A stretch of DNA of 64,000 nucleotides from Oenococcus sicerae (lineage in GTDB: Bacteria; Bacillota; Bacilli; Lactobacillales; Lactobacillaceae): assembly GCF_004102045.2 (NCBI RefSeq), contig NZ_CP029684.2:310001-374000 (forward strand). Direction: 5' to 3'. The notes below the pieces were generated by a model. The model ran no database searches. It saw nothing but the letters and a program-made list of their open reading frames with translations, and was not told the origin of the DNA. The translations under genes were made by a program, and so were the position numbers. The stretch's first letter is position 1. Every line of letters starts with the position of its first letter. Positions 7,224 through 16,797 of the stretch are shown one piece after another.

Positions 7224-8712
7224 CAAATCTGTTGTCATCTATGAAATCAATTTTTAGATTCTTGGATGAACTCAATCTTAGTTTACGTTGATAACATTCT
7301 GTGTAATCACGCTGGCTTTTCGGTGTTGTACCAGCACTGTGCTGAAAAATATACACCACTTTATCTTTATCTTCTATCAAACTTCTAAAAAGCCCATTAA
7401 TATGGCCATCATCGCCATTGAATCCAAACCCGATGACTTCAATCTCATCACAATCCTTCAAGTTATCATACAAATCAACATATCGTCTTAACATAGATAT
7501 TGAGGTTAGTGGCTTGGTTCCGCTTTGAGTAAACATAAGCGGAACAAGGATTCCTTCATAATCATCTTTTTTGGATGCCGGCACAATTGTATTTTTATAT
7601 GGATCATAAAAATCATCAACGCTACCATTCAATTTGTATATTGTTGATCTCTGCTTCAAAATGTCAGAAATCAAATTATTATAGTTCGTGGTACCAACTG
7701 CCTTAATATCACATTTCTCCGCTATGTCATTTGTATCTTGATAAAACCCAGATTGGGTTTTTATTTCTTCAACGTCACCTAATTGAGAAATAATATAGCG
7801 TCGGACGGAATACAGAAAAATCGAAATTCTGGTAAATTTAGCCCATTCGGAACTCGGTTTATACAGATAGCGAAAATGGCTGTCTATCAAGGATTGGTAA
7901 TCTAAATTCTGGGCATACAAATTAGAAAGTATATCTTTCGCTAACTTATTAAAAATAGTCATCGTAGTATCGGTGGTTTTCACTGTTTCTTCATCATTCT
8001 CATCTAAAACTATGGCCAAGCCATTTTGACCCGTTGCCGAATAATTAAGACTGAACGGATTTGCTAAATTGTCAAAAATCTCAATCTTGGGTGGCGTTTT
8101 CTTGAATAACTGTTGATTTAAATCAGATACTAGGTCTTCGCCCAAAGAACCAATAAGGAACTCTAAAAAACACGTCGAAATAATTGATATTCTATTGGTT
8201 TCTTTGGGAAACATCTCGATTAGCTTTAAAAAAGCCGAAAAATACTCAGAACTAAAAATGCTCGAATGTTTAGCGAATTTATCATTTAATACTGCTACTT
8301 GGGAATAGAGTTTTTCGCCAAAACCTAGACCCGTTTTTTTAATAAATGATTGCTGTACATCTTGTTCCCCAATATCCCAGTTTGCCAGCATATGAGATAC
8401 ATTACTATCAAAATTATCAAAAAAACTTAAAATAGCATTTCTTCTATTTTCTAAACTAGAAGAAATAATATCCTCAAAATTGCCCTTTCCAAAAACAAAC
8501 AGGCGCTTATCTTTGAAATCCGCAGGAAGCCAATTACTAGTAGCAATTTGAGACTGCAGATCAATTTTGTTAATCATTTTGGAAAAATAATCTTTATCCT
8601 CTTGTTTTGGCATTTTAAATATATCAAGAGCAAATTTTCCACCAGATGGTAAACCATATCCCATTTCGGCTCCAGCTCCAAAAAAGAGACCAATTTTCTT
8701 TTTATTTGTCAT
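7186..8712 (-). CDS. SIR2-like domain protein, probable NAD-consuming defence effector
   Basis: 508 residues. Rossmann-type GAGAEMGYGLPSGG at residues 12-25, then a long helical insert, then TTNYNN at 341-346, KLNGS at 360-364 and IGFGFNGDD at 427-435: the split SIR2/NAD-binding pattern. The catalytic His of sirtuin deacylases is not evident, which fits the SIR2-like NADases of antiphage systems (known of ThsA, DSR and related families). The gene is 170 bp downstream of an unrecognised minus-strand gene (8883-9674), perhaps its partner. A weak ribosome site precedes the ATG. Length and insert do not match a system I can name. Confidence 0.75.
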   Translation of the reverse strand: MTNKKKIGLFFGAGAEMGYGLPSGGKFALDIFKMPKQEDKDYFSKMINKIDLQSQIATSNWLPADFKDKRLFVFGKGNFEDIISSSLENRRNAILSFFDNFDSNVSHMLANWDIGEQDVQQSFIKKTGLGFGEKLYSQVAVLNDKFAKHSSIFSSEYFSAFLKLIEMFPKETNRISIISTCFLEFLIGSLGEDLVSDLNQQLFKKTPPKIEIFDNLANPFSLNYSATGQNGLAIVLDENDEETVKTTDTTMTIFNKLAKDILSNLYAQNLDYQSLIDSHFRYLYKPSSEWAKFTRISIFLYSVRRYIISQLGDVEEIKTQSGFYQDTNDIAEKCDIKAVGTTNYNNLISDILKQRSTIYKLNGSVDDFYDPYKNTIVPASKKDDYEGILVPLMFTQSGTKPLTSISMLRRYVDLYDNLKDCDEIEVIGFGFNGDDGHINGLFRSLIEDKDKVVYIFQHSAGTTPKSQRDYTECYQRKLRLSSSKNLKIDFIDDNRFVNGEIWYKSILD

Positions 8713-8882
8713 TTATTTTCCCTCGATGTCCCGTTTAAATTTGGATTCCAATTGGTAACAAGATTTATCGCAACTGCGGTAAAAAGAAATATAATCGCAT
8801 CTACGTTAGATACTAAAAAGCGTGTGCTTACATAAGCGGCTGTGAGATACATACTTCTGATTCATGATGATGCAAGAGAAAA

Positions 8883-9674
8883 TTAAGCTTCAGCGGCAAC
8901 CATCTGCTGTGCATCATAGTCTATTAAAATATCAGGATTAATTTTTTCGATATCTAGAACAAAAATTGTAGGCAAAACAAAGTCGCTGTCCCTTTGCTTT
9001 GTCAGCGTAATATCCCATGGCTTAGCAGAAAAGTACCAGATTAAAAAATTTATATCAGATCCGATAAGTGATTTCATCAAGCGTTTATCAATAATCGGGA
9101 TATGCGGTTGTCCCGAAATTTGGCTTCCTCGCTCTAGGTTACCAACGATTTTCTGCTTTGTTTGTAAGTACATCGTAGAGCTGTCTTCAACCATAAAGAC
9201 AGTTTTAAAACCAGGATGATTCTTCAGGTAATTATTTTTGATACTTTGGTTATGCTTTCGGATCACCCGCTGAAAGTTATGACAATATCTAACATAGGAA
9301 TGATGTTGAGAGGTTGACAAGACACTGGTATCTGGTCGAATAAATATTTGTTCAACATTCGGATTTTTTTTCAAAATCCCAGTTGCTTCTAATCTTTTTC
9401 TGGCTTCAGCTTCCGCCTGGCGTTCTGGATTTTTTGTACCAGCTTTGACGGCATTATCATCTACTTCCATCACATCAATCATCAGTTTCAATTCGTTATT
9501 ATAAAAATCAGGCAGTTGATGTCCGCTTCCATTAGCTGATGAATCAATCCAATGCACATCACTCTTAACGCATTCGATAATCTCAACTGCTTCTTTTGTT
9601 AACGGGCAAATAGCTGAATCCTCTACTAATTGGACCGCTTTGAATGCAAATTTTTCTGGTGACATTTTCTTCAT
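8883..9674 (-). CDS. Unknown protein, possible partner of the SIR2-like protein
   Basis: 263 residues, soluble, not recognised. An acidic cluster PDFYNNELKLMIDVMEVDD (P55-D56, then E61, D67, E70, D72) loosely resembles the first half of a PD-(D/E)xK nuclease core, but the lysine is not where I would expect it, so no function is claimed. ATG with a GGAGG site right before it. Lies between the DUF3892 gene and the SIR2-like gene on the same strand; co-transcription is plausible. Confidence 0.7.
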   Translation of the reverse strand: MKKMSPEKFAFKAVQLVEDSAICPLTKEAVEIIECVKSDVHWIDSSANGSGHQLPDFYNNELKLMIDVMEVDDNAVKAGTKNPERQAEAEARKRLEATGILKKNPNVEQIFIRPDTSVLSTSQHHSYVRYCHNFQRVIRKHNQSIKNNYLKNHPGFKTVFMVEDSSTMYLQTKQKIVGNLERGSQISGQPHIPIIDKRLMKSLIGSDINFLIWYFSAKPWDITLTKQRDSDFVLPTIFVLDIEKINPDILIDYDAQQMVAAEA

Positions 9675-9786
9675 TTAACCTCCAGAATTTCAAATAAAAA
9701 ATGTAATTGCATTATCCTGAAGCACTTAAGATTATTATTATGCGAAAGTTCTAACCACTAAATTCCTCATGGCCAGCATTCACTGA

Positions 9787-10107
9787 TTAATAAGTCCGTA
9801 AATCTCCGAGATTGTCAACCTTGGTGCCATCTCGTTCAGTTTTAATGAATTTTTCCCCATTAATTGTTTCCACTATCACCTGTTCGCCTACATGCCATTT
9901 GCCGCCAAGAAAATAAATGGTAGCAAAGGTCTGCCTTAGATTGGCATTTTCGATATAAAAGACAACTTCGTCTTTTGAAAACGAATGCTGCTCTCCGTCC
10001 ACTGTCTCGCCTAAATCTTTTTGAGCGTGAACTTCAGCAATGTGCCTCCGGTAGGGTTCATCTTCATAATGTACTTCATAAATCAAATAATCCGCCAATT
10101 TCGCCAT
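9787..10107 (-). CDS. DUF3892 domain protein
   Basis: 106 residues. The second half (about 55-106) has the DUF3892 pattern: GEQVIVETINGEKFIKTERDG followed by DNLGDLRTY near the end. Known only as a small beta-rich domain found in firmicutes and phages; role unknown. The ATG at 10107 follows GAAGA. Starts a minus-strand series leading to the SIR2-like pair, with a 112-bp gap after it. Confidence 0.65.
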   Translation of the reverse strand: MAKLADYLIYEVHYEDEPYRRHIAEVHAQKDLGETVDGEQHSFSKDEVVFYIENANLRQTFATIYFLGGKWHVGEQVIVETINGEKFIKTERDGTKVDNLGDLRTY

Positions 10108-10322
10108 CAAACTATCTTCTTTCGTTTTTTGCTGAATTCACATCTGAAATTAATCTCAAATTCAGTTAGATAGAAGCTACTACATTTAATAGCAAAAATA
10201 AAGAGAAAAAACCATTTTTTATATAAGAAAACAACGATAACGTATTCCGAAAAAGGTTTTTCTTTAATATCCTCATAGCTTATAGATCTCACTTGCATCG
10301 TCCGCTACTTTTCGGCGCAAAC

Positions 10323-10350
10323 AAAACCACCAGTTTCAGCTGGTGGTTAT
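10323..10350 (-). terminator. Rho-independent terminator of the EcsC-like gene
   Basis: Minus strand ACCACCAGC-TGAA-ACTGGTGGT followed by TTTGTTT, immediately after the stop of the EcsC-like gene. Confidence 0.8.
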
Positions 10351-10353
10351 CAA

Positions 10354-11121
10354 TTACTCCACAGACACAACCACATTCTCCGCTTCGATAATCTGCTGGT
10401 CATCGGCCTGCAGCGTCTCGGAGAAAACCTTGATCAGCCTCTTGCCCATAGGACGGAAAGTCAGAAAAGTCAGGCCGCCGGAGGCGATGCCGCCAATAAT
10501 CGGAACAGCCTTCGTGACCAAGCTGGAAGCTGTCTTTTTAGTAACCTGCAGACCGATTGCAGCACCGATTTTTTTCATCAGCGGGTACCAAAAGGTCTTC
10601 GTTAAAGTGGCCTGCAGCATTTTTTTACCGGCAGTCTCGCCCAACCCTCTAGATACAAGCATCAGGCCCGAATTGGCTGTGGCAACCCCAAGCATGGCAC
10701 CTAAATACAACATCACTTCTCGTTCGCCCGCTTCAGTCAAAGCACCATCTTCATTAAAAATGCTCGGCCGGCCAAACACATAAGCCACTTCTTGAGCCAT
10801 ACGGACAGCAAAAGCAAAATATTGCAGGATGTCGGCTGTTGCAGTGCCAGCCATCATCACAGGGTTAGACGGCAGCCCCGCAGCAAAAGAAAAAACCGTA
10901 CTTTTCTCCGTGTCGTTTAACACGACGCGATTAGCGATCTTAATCAGATCCTTAGTTTTATACAGGCTCTGTGGACCCTGATCCACAAGTTGCGCCAGCT
11001 CAGCGCCCTTCAAATGATTAAAAGTCTTCGCCAGAAAGGCCATCTGATCTACCTTGACTCCCGGTAATTTAATCGTTTTTGACACAATCTCCGGCAGGAA
11101 CTGATCCTCTTCTTCGTCCAT
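10354..11121 (-). CDS. EcsC-like protein
   Basis: 255 residues. The pattern of amphipathic helices with Gly/Ala-rich stretches (VPIIGGIASGGLTFLTFRPM near 205-224, LGVATANSGLMLVSRG near 145-160) resembles EcsC-family proteins, which have no firm function. The ATG at 11121 is chosen because GGAG lies 6 nt upstream; an ATG 12 nt earlier overlaps that site. Higher GC and longer operon-free context than the island genes around it, so it may be an old chromosomal gene. Has its own terminator. Confidence 0.55.
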   Translation of the reverse strand: MDEEEDQFLPEIVSKTIKLPGVKVDQMAFLAKTFNHLKGAELAQLVDQGPQSLYKTKDLIKIANRVVLNDTEKSTVFSFAAGLPSNPVMMAGTATADILQYFAFAVRMAQEVAYVFGRPSIFNEDGALTEAGEREVMLYLGAMLGVATANSGLMLVSRGLGETAGKKMLQATLTKTFWYPLMKKIGAAIGLQVTKKTASSLVTKAVPIIGGIASGGLTFLTFRPMGKRLIKVFSETLQADDQQIIEAENVVVSVE

Positions 11122-11243
11122 GATGCTCTCCATAATTTATTAACTTAAAAAGAAGTATATAACGAAAACCACTCATTGCCGCATAGAAAGGCTCCTTTTT
11201 ACTTTGTGTGGCATATGACGTACAATTAAAAAAGAAAGGAATA

Positions 11244-11528
11244 ATGATCATGACCAATATAACAGCTAATGCAAGAATTGATACTCGAATTGATCCAATA
11301 ATTAAGAAAAAAGCCGAAAAACAGCTGACTCAACACGGTTTGACTATGTCTGAATTCATGCGGATAGTTGTCACGACCGTCGCTAATGAGGGCTTACCAG
11401 AGTATTACGGTTTTCCTAATGATCAGGTTGTTAAATCATTAGCCGAAGTCACTGACGATCTTGCAGGAACTAAAAAATTAAAGAGCGCGACCAGTAAACA
11501 AGAGTTGGAGCGGCTGCTAAGTGAGTAA
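11244..11528 (+). CDS. RelB/DinJ-family antitoxin
   Basis: 94 residues. N-terminal ribbon-helix-helix (TANARIDTRIDPIIKKKAE, then GLTMSEFMRIVVTTVANEGLP), the RelB/DinJ pattern, with an acidic C-terminal tail that would bind the toxin. ATG at 11244 (or 11250) after AAAGGA. Overlaps the next gene by 8 bp, so the two are translationally coupled. Confidence 0.85.
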   Translation: MIMTNITANARIDTRIDPIIKKKAEKQLTQHGLTMSEFMRIVVTTVANEGLPEYYGFPNDQVVKSLAEVTDDLAGTKKLKSATSKQELERLLSE

Positions 11529-11886
11529 GGTAACGCCGACTTCTCAGTTTAAGCATCAATATAAAATCGTAAAGAAAAATCCCAGATGGCGGTCAATTTT
11601 TAATGGCAAGCTACCTTTTGGTACAGAGGAACGGCCGCCATGGGACTACATAATTGATTGTTTTTTAACAGATAAGACTATCCCGGAATATTTCTATGTG
11701 CACTCATTAAATTTACCTAATAAAGTGACACAACAGCTTAAAAAGCGCCTGCCAGGACAAGATGTCAGGTTTAAAATTCTAGAATTACATTTTGATGGCC
11801 ATAATGGCGATCATCTATTGGTGTACGCGCAGATAGCGGATCAAGTTTATCTAGTCTCGATTGGCACACATAGTGATTTATTTTAG
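11521..11886 (+). CDS. YafQ-type mRNA interferase toxin
   Basis: 121 residues, GTG start inside the antitoxin end. RelE/YafQ superfamily by position and by the C-terminal strand pattern (HNGDHLLVYAQIADQVYLVSIGTHSDLF), close to the YafQ ending with a catalytic His region. The middle is longer than in YafQ (about 92 residues) with an insert around residues 25-65. Would cleave ribosome-bound mRNA if active. Confidence 0.75.
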   Translation: MSKVTPTSQFKHQYKIVKKNPRWRSIFNGKLPFGTEERPPWDYIIDCFLTDKTIPEYFYVHSLNLPNKVTQQLKKRLPGQDVRFKILELHFDGHNGDHLLVYAQIADQVYLVSIGTHSDLF

Positions 11887-11942
11887 CTTGGCTTATTAGA
11901 CAACAGCGCTACATAGGAACTTATATGGGAGGGACCATAGCC

Positions 11943-12179
11943 ATGTTAAAATCAAAAAACACTTTTTATTCATTACTGGCTGCCATTATTTTGTCAGTCA
12001 TCAGCCTGAGCGTTTATTTAAGTAATGGAAAATCATTTAGCGCCTGGTTCACCGTCACTAATAATGCAAACGGCTCCAGCATTAATTTCGGTTCCTCGTT
12101 TTTATTCTTGTTTTTAATTGCTAGTCTAGCAGCCTGGATTAATTTCGGAATTAGTTATTTGAAAAACAGAAAAGGCTGA
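11943..12179 (+). CDS. Small two-helix membrane protein
   Basis: 78 residues with two membrane helices (about 9-28 and 51-71) and a short polar loop of Asn/Ser-rich sequence outside; ends in basic KNRKG. GGGAGGG lies 9 nt before the ATG at 11943, which decides the start over a GC-poor upstream ATG. No family recognised. Follows the toxin pair by 56 bp on the same strand. Confidence 0.6.
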   Translation: MLKSKNTFYSLLAAIILSVISLSVYLSNGKSFSAWFTVTNNANGSSINFGSSFLFLFLIASLAAWINFGISYLKNRKG

Positions 12180-12196
12180 TTGATCCTTAGTAAAAC

Positions 12197-12238
12197 AAAT
12201 ACCCCGATGCCTAGTGTGAATATATCGAGGGTATTATA
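12197..12238 (-). terminator. Possible terminator hairpin
   Basis: AATACCC(C)GAT and ATCGAGGGTATT form an 11-bp stem with one bulge around a 17-nt loop. The T-rich side is weak on either strand, so termination is uncertain; it lies between two convergent genes. Confidence 0.35.
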
Positions 12239-12319
12239 AGTTTCAGACCCTATCAATTGCATTTCTGAAGTCTTCGAGATTTTGAGATGTCTCAAGCGAG
12301 AGTTAATAAACCCACGTTA

Positions 12320-14956
12320 TCAATCTATTGTGTCTAAAGCAATTGAATCATTTGACAAGATAGTCTTGTCTTCTTTGTTTCTGACATCAAAGACCGATTT
12401 GATAAAGCTTTGTTTGTCGTTTTTGGGAGAATTCTTCTCCAGCAGCATAGAAAGTTGAGTGACGTTCACAAATTTATCATAGTTATCCGTCATGCCATAT
12501 TTGTAATAAACTTTTACACCTCCAGAGACTGTCCTGTATTCTCGTATCATATCGTTGAGGACCCTATAAGCATTTTCTGTGTTCATATGAAAATCAACAT
12601 ACGTTTTGATGATCGAAGGTGCATCTGGAAAATGTACTGGATCTGCTTTGTACAGAAACCTTGACATGCTGTAGATATTTGCAAAACTATATGTACTTCT
12701 GTCATATAGATTTACATCTTGCTCATCATATATGCTGTTGAGAAATTTCTGAAATTCCGTTTTGAGGAAATCTAATTTGTTGTTTAGATCAAGATCTCGA
12801 TCACTGTATCCAGGAAATGCGTTTTGTAAATCATTAATTAGTTCATAAACTAAAGACAGATATTTGGGATCACGTAGACAATATTCAACCATAATCTGTT
12901 TAAAATCAGGTAGATCTAGGAGCTGACATATCTCTCCGGTTGTTCTGGCGATTGCATTTTTAAACAAAAAATCTGCGGGCAAATATCTTGTTGGCAACAA
13001 ATAAAAATCTAAAAATTTACGAATCAAGATCGATGCATCTTCTGATTTCAAGTCCCCAACTACAAAATTTAAGCCTGTTAATAAATCTTTTTGAAATACC
13101 AAAGGTTTGTTAGGCAATTGCTGAAAACTTGATTTTAAATCGCTTGATTGGTCAGTATTCGAAACCAGAAGCTTGGCAAAGTCCATAACCTCAATCATGG
13201 GATCACTATTCGTACCCAAATAAGCATTGAAAAAATTAGCACTCATCATTCTCTTATTTCTCATAATATCCGGACGTGGATTTGGCCCAAGAGAACTATA
13301 TGTATATTCGCGCTGCAATCCCGTTTGGCCATCCCTAAAAACCGCTGCATTAGAAAAACAAGTCGCTAATAAATCTAGGTATTTTCCGTGATCTGGGACT
13401 TTAAAAAAATCATCGAAAAAAATCTGATACTTTTCTTGATTCTTTTTTTCATCTGTCACATAGAAACTGATGTCTTGATTCAAATCTGAAGAAATAAAAA
13501 AGTGCCGTTGCTGATATATCTGTTCATAAACCGAGAAATCTTGAAATTTAATAATTTCAGCGACTAAATAATCGGGAAAGAAAAGTCTTTTCTCAGTCTT
13601 GAAGTATGAGGCTATCGAAGAATTGATGAACCTTTTAAACTCTCGTAAATCAAAATTATTAGCCAGAAAAGAGATAATTTCCACCGTTTCAGTATTCTTA
13701 GTATTAAGAGATATACCGTTTGCAAGGGCAATATTAGCTAGAGCTGATGTGTAAATGCCAGCGAGATATTCCTTCGATCTGATTGGCATTGAAATTTTTT
13801 TCTGCACGATTTTATTTAGATACCCAGGATTGATCCCAATGTTTTTCAGGGAGTGCTCCAACTGTTCTTTATCATACAAGAGAACAACTAGCAACCGTTT
13901 TAAGTTCAAAACATTGTTAACCAAGTTGAGAATCAGGAATACATTCTCAGCTTCAATGCGGTCCAGATTATCAATAACCAAGAGTACCTTTTTGTTGTCT
14001 CTCTCAAGGACTGTATCGATATCCTCAAAATAAGCATTTAGTTCCGAACTCCGATCTCGACTATTCGAAAATAAATTGTCCAACAAGCCATTACCCTTAT
14101 TGCCAAACATCAATGATAAAGCAAGGTTTGTAACGGCCTTTATTTGCCGAGAAGACAAACGTAAACTGCCTTGACCAAAGATTTTTCTAAAAAGATCATC
14201 TACTAAAGAGACCTGGTCTTTGTAGATCCAAGGTTCAAAATCATCAATGATAATGACCTGATTCTTGTCAAGACCAGTTATTGCATTCTTTACCAAAGTG
14301 CTTTTGCCTGATCCCCAAGGTCCTTCGATTCCGATCACAAAGCGATCAGGAGAATCGTAATAATTGATCGTCGATTGAAGGTCTTGAATGAGAGAATTCC
14401 TAGAAAGCAAATCATAATCAACTTCCGTCTCTTTAACTAAGAAAGGTTTTGTAAGATCATATTTGCCATTTGCAGGATAACAGATATCCTTCAAATCAAG
14501 CAACTGCGTTTCCGATTGTGCCCTTGGCCTTTCATAGATCAGGCGATTACGAAAAAACACAAAAGCAGCGTATAACACCACAATCAAAGCAATGAGAGAA
14601 ATATCAATAATCAACGCGATATGCAAAATCAGCAAAATGAGAACATCTAAGATAACAGAACAGGCAACTATAAAAGCAGTTTGGTCAATCTGATTAAGAA
14701 ATGGTGATTTGATTCTTCGGATAGGTTGCCATTTAAAAAACAATAAGAGAAGTAAAACTATTATTAACATAAACGAAATAAATCCAAATCTCTTATCCTG
14801 AAATAACGCCACAAGCCCAAAATAGGCAGCGACACAAATCGCAGAGAAGATCACTGAACAAACCAGTTGGTCTACAGTAGGAAATTTTTTACGGAAATCA
14901 GTCCAATATTTCTTGTACCCATTAATTAGTCCCTTTATCTTTGTCTTGCTTCCCAC
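12320..14956 (-). CDS. KAP-family P-loop NTPase, membrane-anchored
   Basis: 878 residues. Four N-terminal membrane helices in two pairs (about 30-52, 57-75, 93-117, 119-136), then a KAP NTPase domain: Walker A GPWGSGKST at 212-220, VIIIDDFEPW after it, Walker B KKVLLVIDNLDR at 322-333, and the typical FDLREFKRFINS region near 430. The C-terminal 450 residues are helical and unassigned. KAP proteins sit at the membrane and appear in phage-exclusion and other conflict systems; here it is a single gene among defence-type genes, so a defence role is inference. ATG start; no clear ribosome site. Confidence 0.85.
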   Translation of the reverse strand: MGSKTKIKGLINGYKKYWTDFRKKFPTVDQLVCSVIFSAICVAAYFGLVALFQDKRFGFISFMLIIVLLLLLFFKWQPIRRIKSPFLNQIDQTAFIVACSVILDVLILLILHIALIIDISLIALIVVLYAAFVFFRNRLIYERPRAQSETQLLDLKDICYPANGKYDLTKPFLVKETEVDYDLLSRNSLIQDLQSTINYYDSPDRFVIGIEGPWGSGKSTLVKNAITGLDKNQVIIIDDFEPWIYKDQVSLVDDLFRKIFGQGSLRLSSRQIKAVTNLALSLMFGNKGNGLLDNLFSNSRDRSSELNAYFEDIDTVLERDNKKVLLVIDNLDRIEAENVFLILNLVNNVLNLKRLLVVLLYDKEQLEHSLKNIGINPGYLNKIVQKKISMPIRSKEYLAGIYTSALANIALANGISLNTKNTETVEIISFLANNFDLREFKRFINSSIASYFKTEKRLFFPDYLVAEIIKFQDFSVYEQIYQQRHFFISSDLNQDISFYVTDEKKNQEKYQIFFDDFFKVPDHGKYLDLLATCFSNAAVFRDGQTGLQREYTYSSLGPNPRPDIMRNKRMMSANFFNAYLGTNSDPMIEVMDFAKLLVSNTDQSSDLKSSFQQLPNKPLVFQKDLLTGLNFVVGDLKSEDASILIRKFLDFYLLPTRYLPADFLFKNAIARTTGEICQLLDLPDFKQIMVEYCLRDPKYLSLVYELINDLQNAFPGYSDRDLDLNNKLDFLKTEFQKFLNSIYDEQDVNLYDRSTYSFANIYSMSRFLYKADPVHFPDAPSIIKTYVDFHMNTENAYRVLNDMIREYRTVSGGVKVYYKYGMTDNYDKFVNVTQLSMLLEKNSPKNDKQSFIKSVFDVRNKEDKTILSNDSIALDTID

Positions 14957-15090
14957 AATAAAATCAGTCCCATCGTATTTTTGACCAGCATATCATCATG
15001 CCTACCAATCTCCCAAATTATAGTTTATAAAAGCTCAAATTGAGATATTGACGATTAATATTTAAAGCTAAACTAGGATAATCAGTTTCC

Positions 15091-16794
15091 TCAATTTGAA
15101 ATTGGCAGACCCCTAGGTGAGTTTGAAATTTTGGAAAAATACTTATCTCTTAATGTTTTCCTCAGATTTGCATCAAGTTGGATTCTGGCGAATGCTTTTT
15201 CGATAAATGGAGACTCAAGTTCTTTGTCAGCAATCCCCCGAGAAACTTCACCTTTCAAATTACATATTTTTAACGCCTCAGGGTAGTCTTGCTTCTCTAA
15301 TATCTCCGCAATCTGAATTTCCAGCCGTTTACGTTCTTTTTCCAGATCCTCACGCGTGGACGAATAAATTTCTTCTAAATTACCCTTAATCTCATCAATA
15401 TCTTTTATATGAGGCAATCTTTTGTGTCCTAAGTAATAGTTGGTTTGATCGACTGTGATATTCAAAATAATTTGCTTTTGCTTTTCGTCTATTGTTTTGA
15501 AAAATTTATCTTTGAATGTCGAGAGACGGCCTATCTCATTAAATTGCTGTAAAACATTTTTAACTATTTCATCATTTAAAAAAAACATCTCAATTTCATT
15601 GAAGGGCAATACGAATATTTTTTTGTCTTCAAGAGATTTAATATCGTCAGCGTCTCTGCCATCTCCGTCCACTATACCCACTGCTGCTATATTTAGACTA
15701 GAACCAATCGCATTGACTGCTTTTGTATACTCAATCACTTGGTCATGGCCATCTACAGGTATCACGGTTTTATCTTCTATAAATAATTGAGAATATAGTT
15801 TTTGGTCCAAACTGCCAACTTTGCCTTCACAAAAAAGAATATCTTTACTGCTTCCCACTAATGAGACCAACAGATCAGTTGGAATACCATTTTGATCAGT
15901 TATCTCTTGAAGATCCCAACGATCAGGAGCAGAAAAACTCTTAATCCATACAATTGAAGCCTTATTTCGCGAAGCAATAAAATCTTTATTATGTGAAATA
16001 AAAATGAACTGGCAATCGTCACGTTGGTCAACTATTAAATCCCACAATTTATTGTAAACAGCAGGGTTCATATAGGTTTCTGGTTCGTCAACGACGATAA
16101 AACTATCTTTAGGAGCTGTGATTACACTAGCAAGATAATATAGAACGGCTTTCTCGCCATCGCTTAAAGTGTTAACAGAATACTCTTCACCCGTATTACG
16201 CTTTTGAACACTCAAAACTCTAGAAGTTCCGTCTGCAACCAACTCTAAATTTGGAAACAGATTATTCCAAATAACTTGGACTTCACTTAAATAATCTTGT
16301 GGCATCTCGCTGGAACGTTCCTTTGCCAAAAGTCCATCTACATGGCTATTAACAAGTGAAATAATCGCTGTAGTAAATCTGATAATCAAATTTCGAGATA
16401 CATCATAAACAACATTTTCCTTATTGCCCCCATCAAATCCCTGACGATTTTTTGCCAATTTCAGTATGTCCATTTGTTCAGATAAGACCAAGTCTTCAAT
16501 TTTTTTGCTTTGATTATTTTGTACTTCGTTATAATATAAAAATTTTTGGGCAGGCAGCACAATCAGATTGCTTAAATAAGAATTTTTCAAAAAACTTGCA
16601 AATGTTGATTTTCCGCTACCATTCGGACCACAAATAACAATATTTCTATCCTGCTGCGAGAAGTCGAATAGATATTTGATAATTGCTAAATCATTCAGAA
16701 CTTTTTCGATCCGATCAAGGACATTTTTGTTGATAATTTCTTCTTTTGGAAAATTTTCCGAAACATCGTGTATTTCTTTTTTTAAACGATCCAC
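15091..16794 (-). CDS. ABC-type ATPase fused to a TOPRIM (DUF4435-like) nuclease domain
   Basis: 567 residues. Walker A GPNGSGKS at 56-63, ABC signature TLSDGEKA at 209-216, Walker B FIVVDEPET at 232-240, H-loop H268. Then a TOPRIM-like half: FCEGK with E323, GIVDGDG with D376 and D378, and a downstream FNEIEMFF, resembling DUF4435. This is the layout of OLD-family nucleases and of the fused form of PARIS (AriA plus AriB); I cannot tell which from sequence alone. It starts 3 bp after a small upstream gene (16798-17289), so they form an operon. Probable phage-sensing nuclease. Confidence 0.8.
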   Translation of the reverse strand: MDRLKKEIHDVSENFPKEEIINKNVLDRIEKVLNDLAIIKYLFDFSQQDRNIVICGPNGSGKSTFASFLKNSYLSNLIVLPAQKFLYYNEVQNNQSKKIEDLVLSEQMDILKLAKNRQGFDGGNKENVVYDVSRNLIIRFTTAIISLVNSHVDGLLAKERSSEMPQDYLSEVQVIWNNLFPNLELVADGTSRVLSVQKRNTGEEYSVNTLSDGEKAVLYYLASVITAPKDSFIVVDEPETYMNPAVYNKLWDLIVDQRDDCQFIFISHNKDFIASRNKASIVWIKSFSAPDRWDLQEITDQNGIPTDLLVSLVGSSKDILFCEGKVGSLDQKLYSQLFIEDKTVIPVDGHDQVIEYTKAVNAIGSSLNIAAVGIVDGDGRDADDIKSLEDKKIFVLPFNEIEMFFLNDEIVKNVLQQFNEIGRLSTFKDKFFKTIDEKQKQIILNITVDQTNYYLGHKRLPHIKDIDEIKGNLEEIYSSTREDLEKERKRLEIQIAEILEKQDYPEALKICNLKGEVSRGIADKELESPFIEKAFARIQLDANLRKTLRDKYFSKISNSPRGLPISN

Positions 16795-16797
16795 GGA

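Noticed and set aside
10107-10298. 63-codon frame upstream of the DUF3892 gene
   Set aside because: No ribosome site, phenylalanine/lysine-rich random-looking content; more likely AT-rich leader DNA.
15091-16794. Gabija GajA
   Set aside because: No UvrD/GajB-type helicase gene next to it; the partners are a small helical and a membrane protein.
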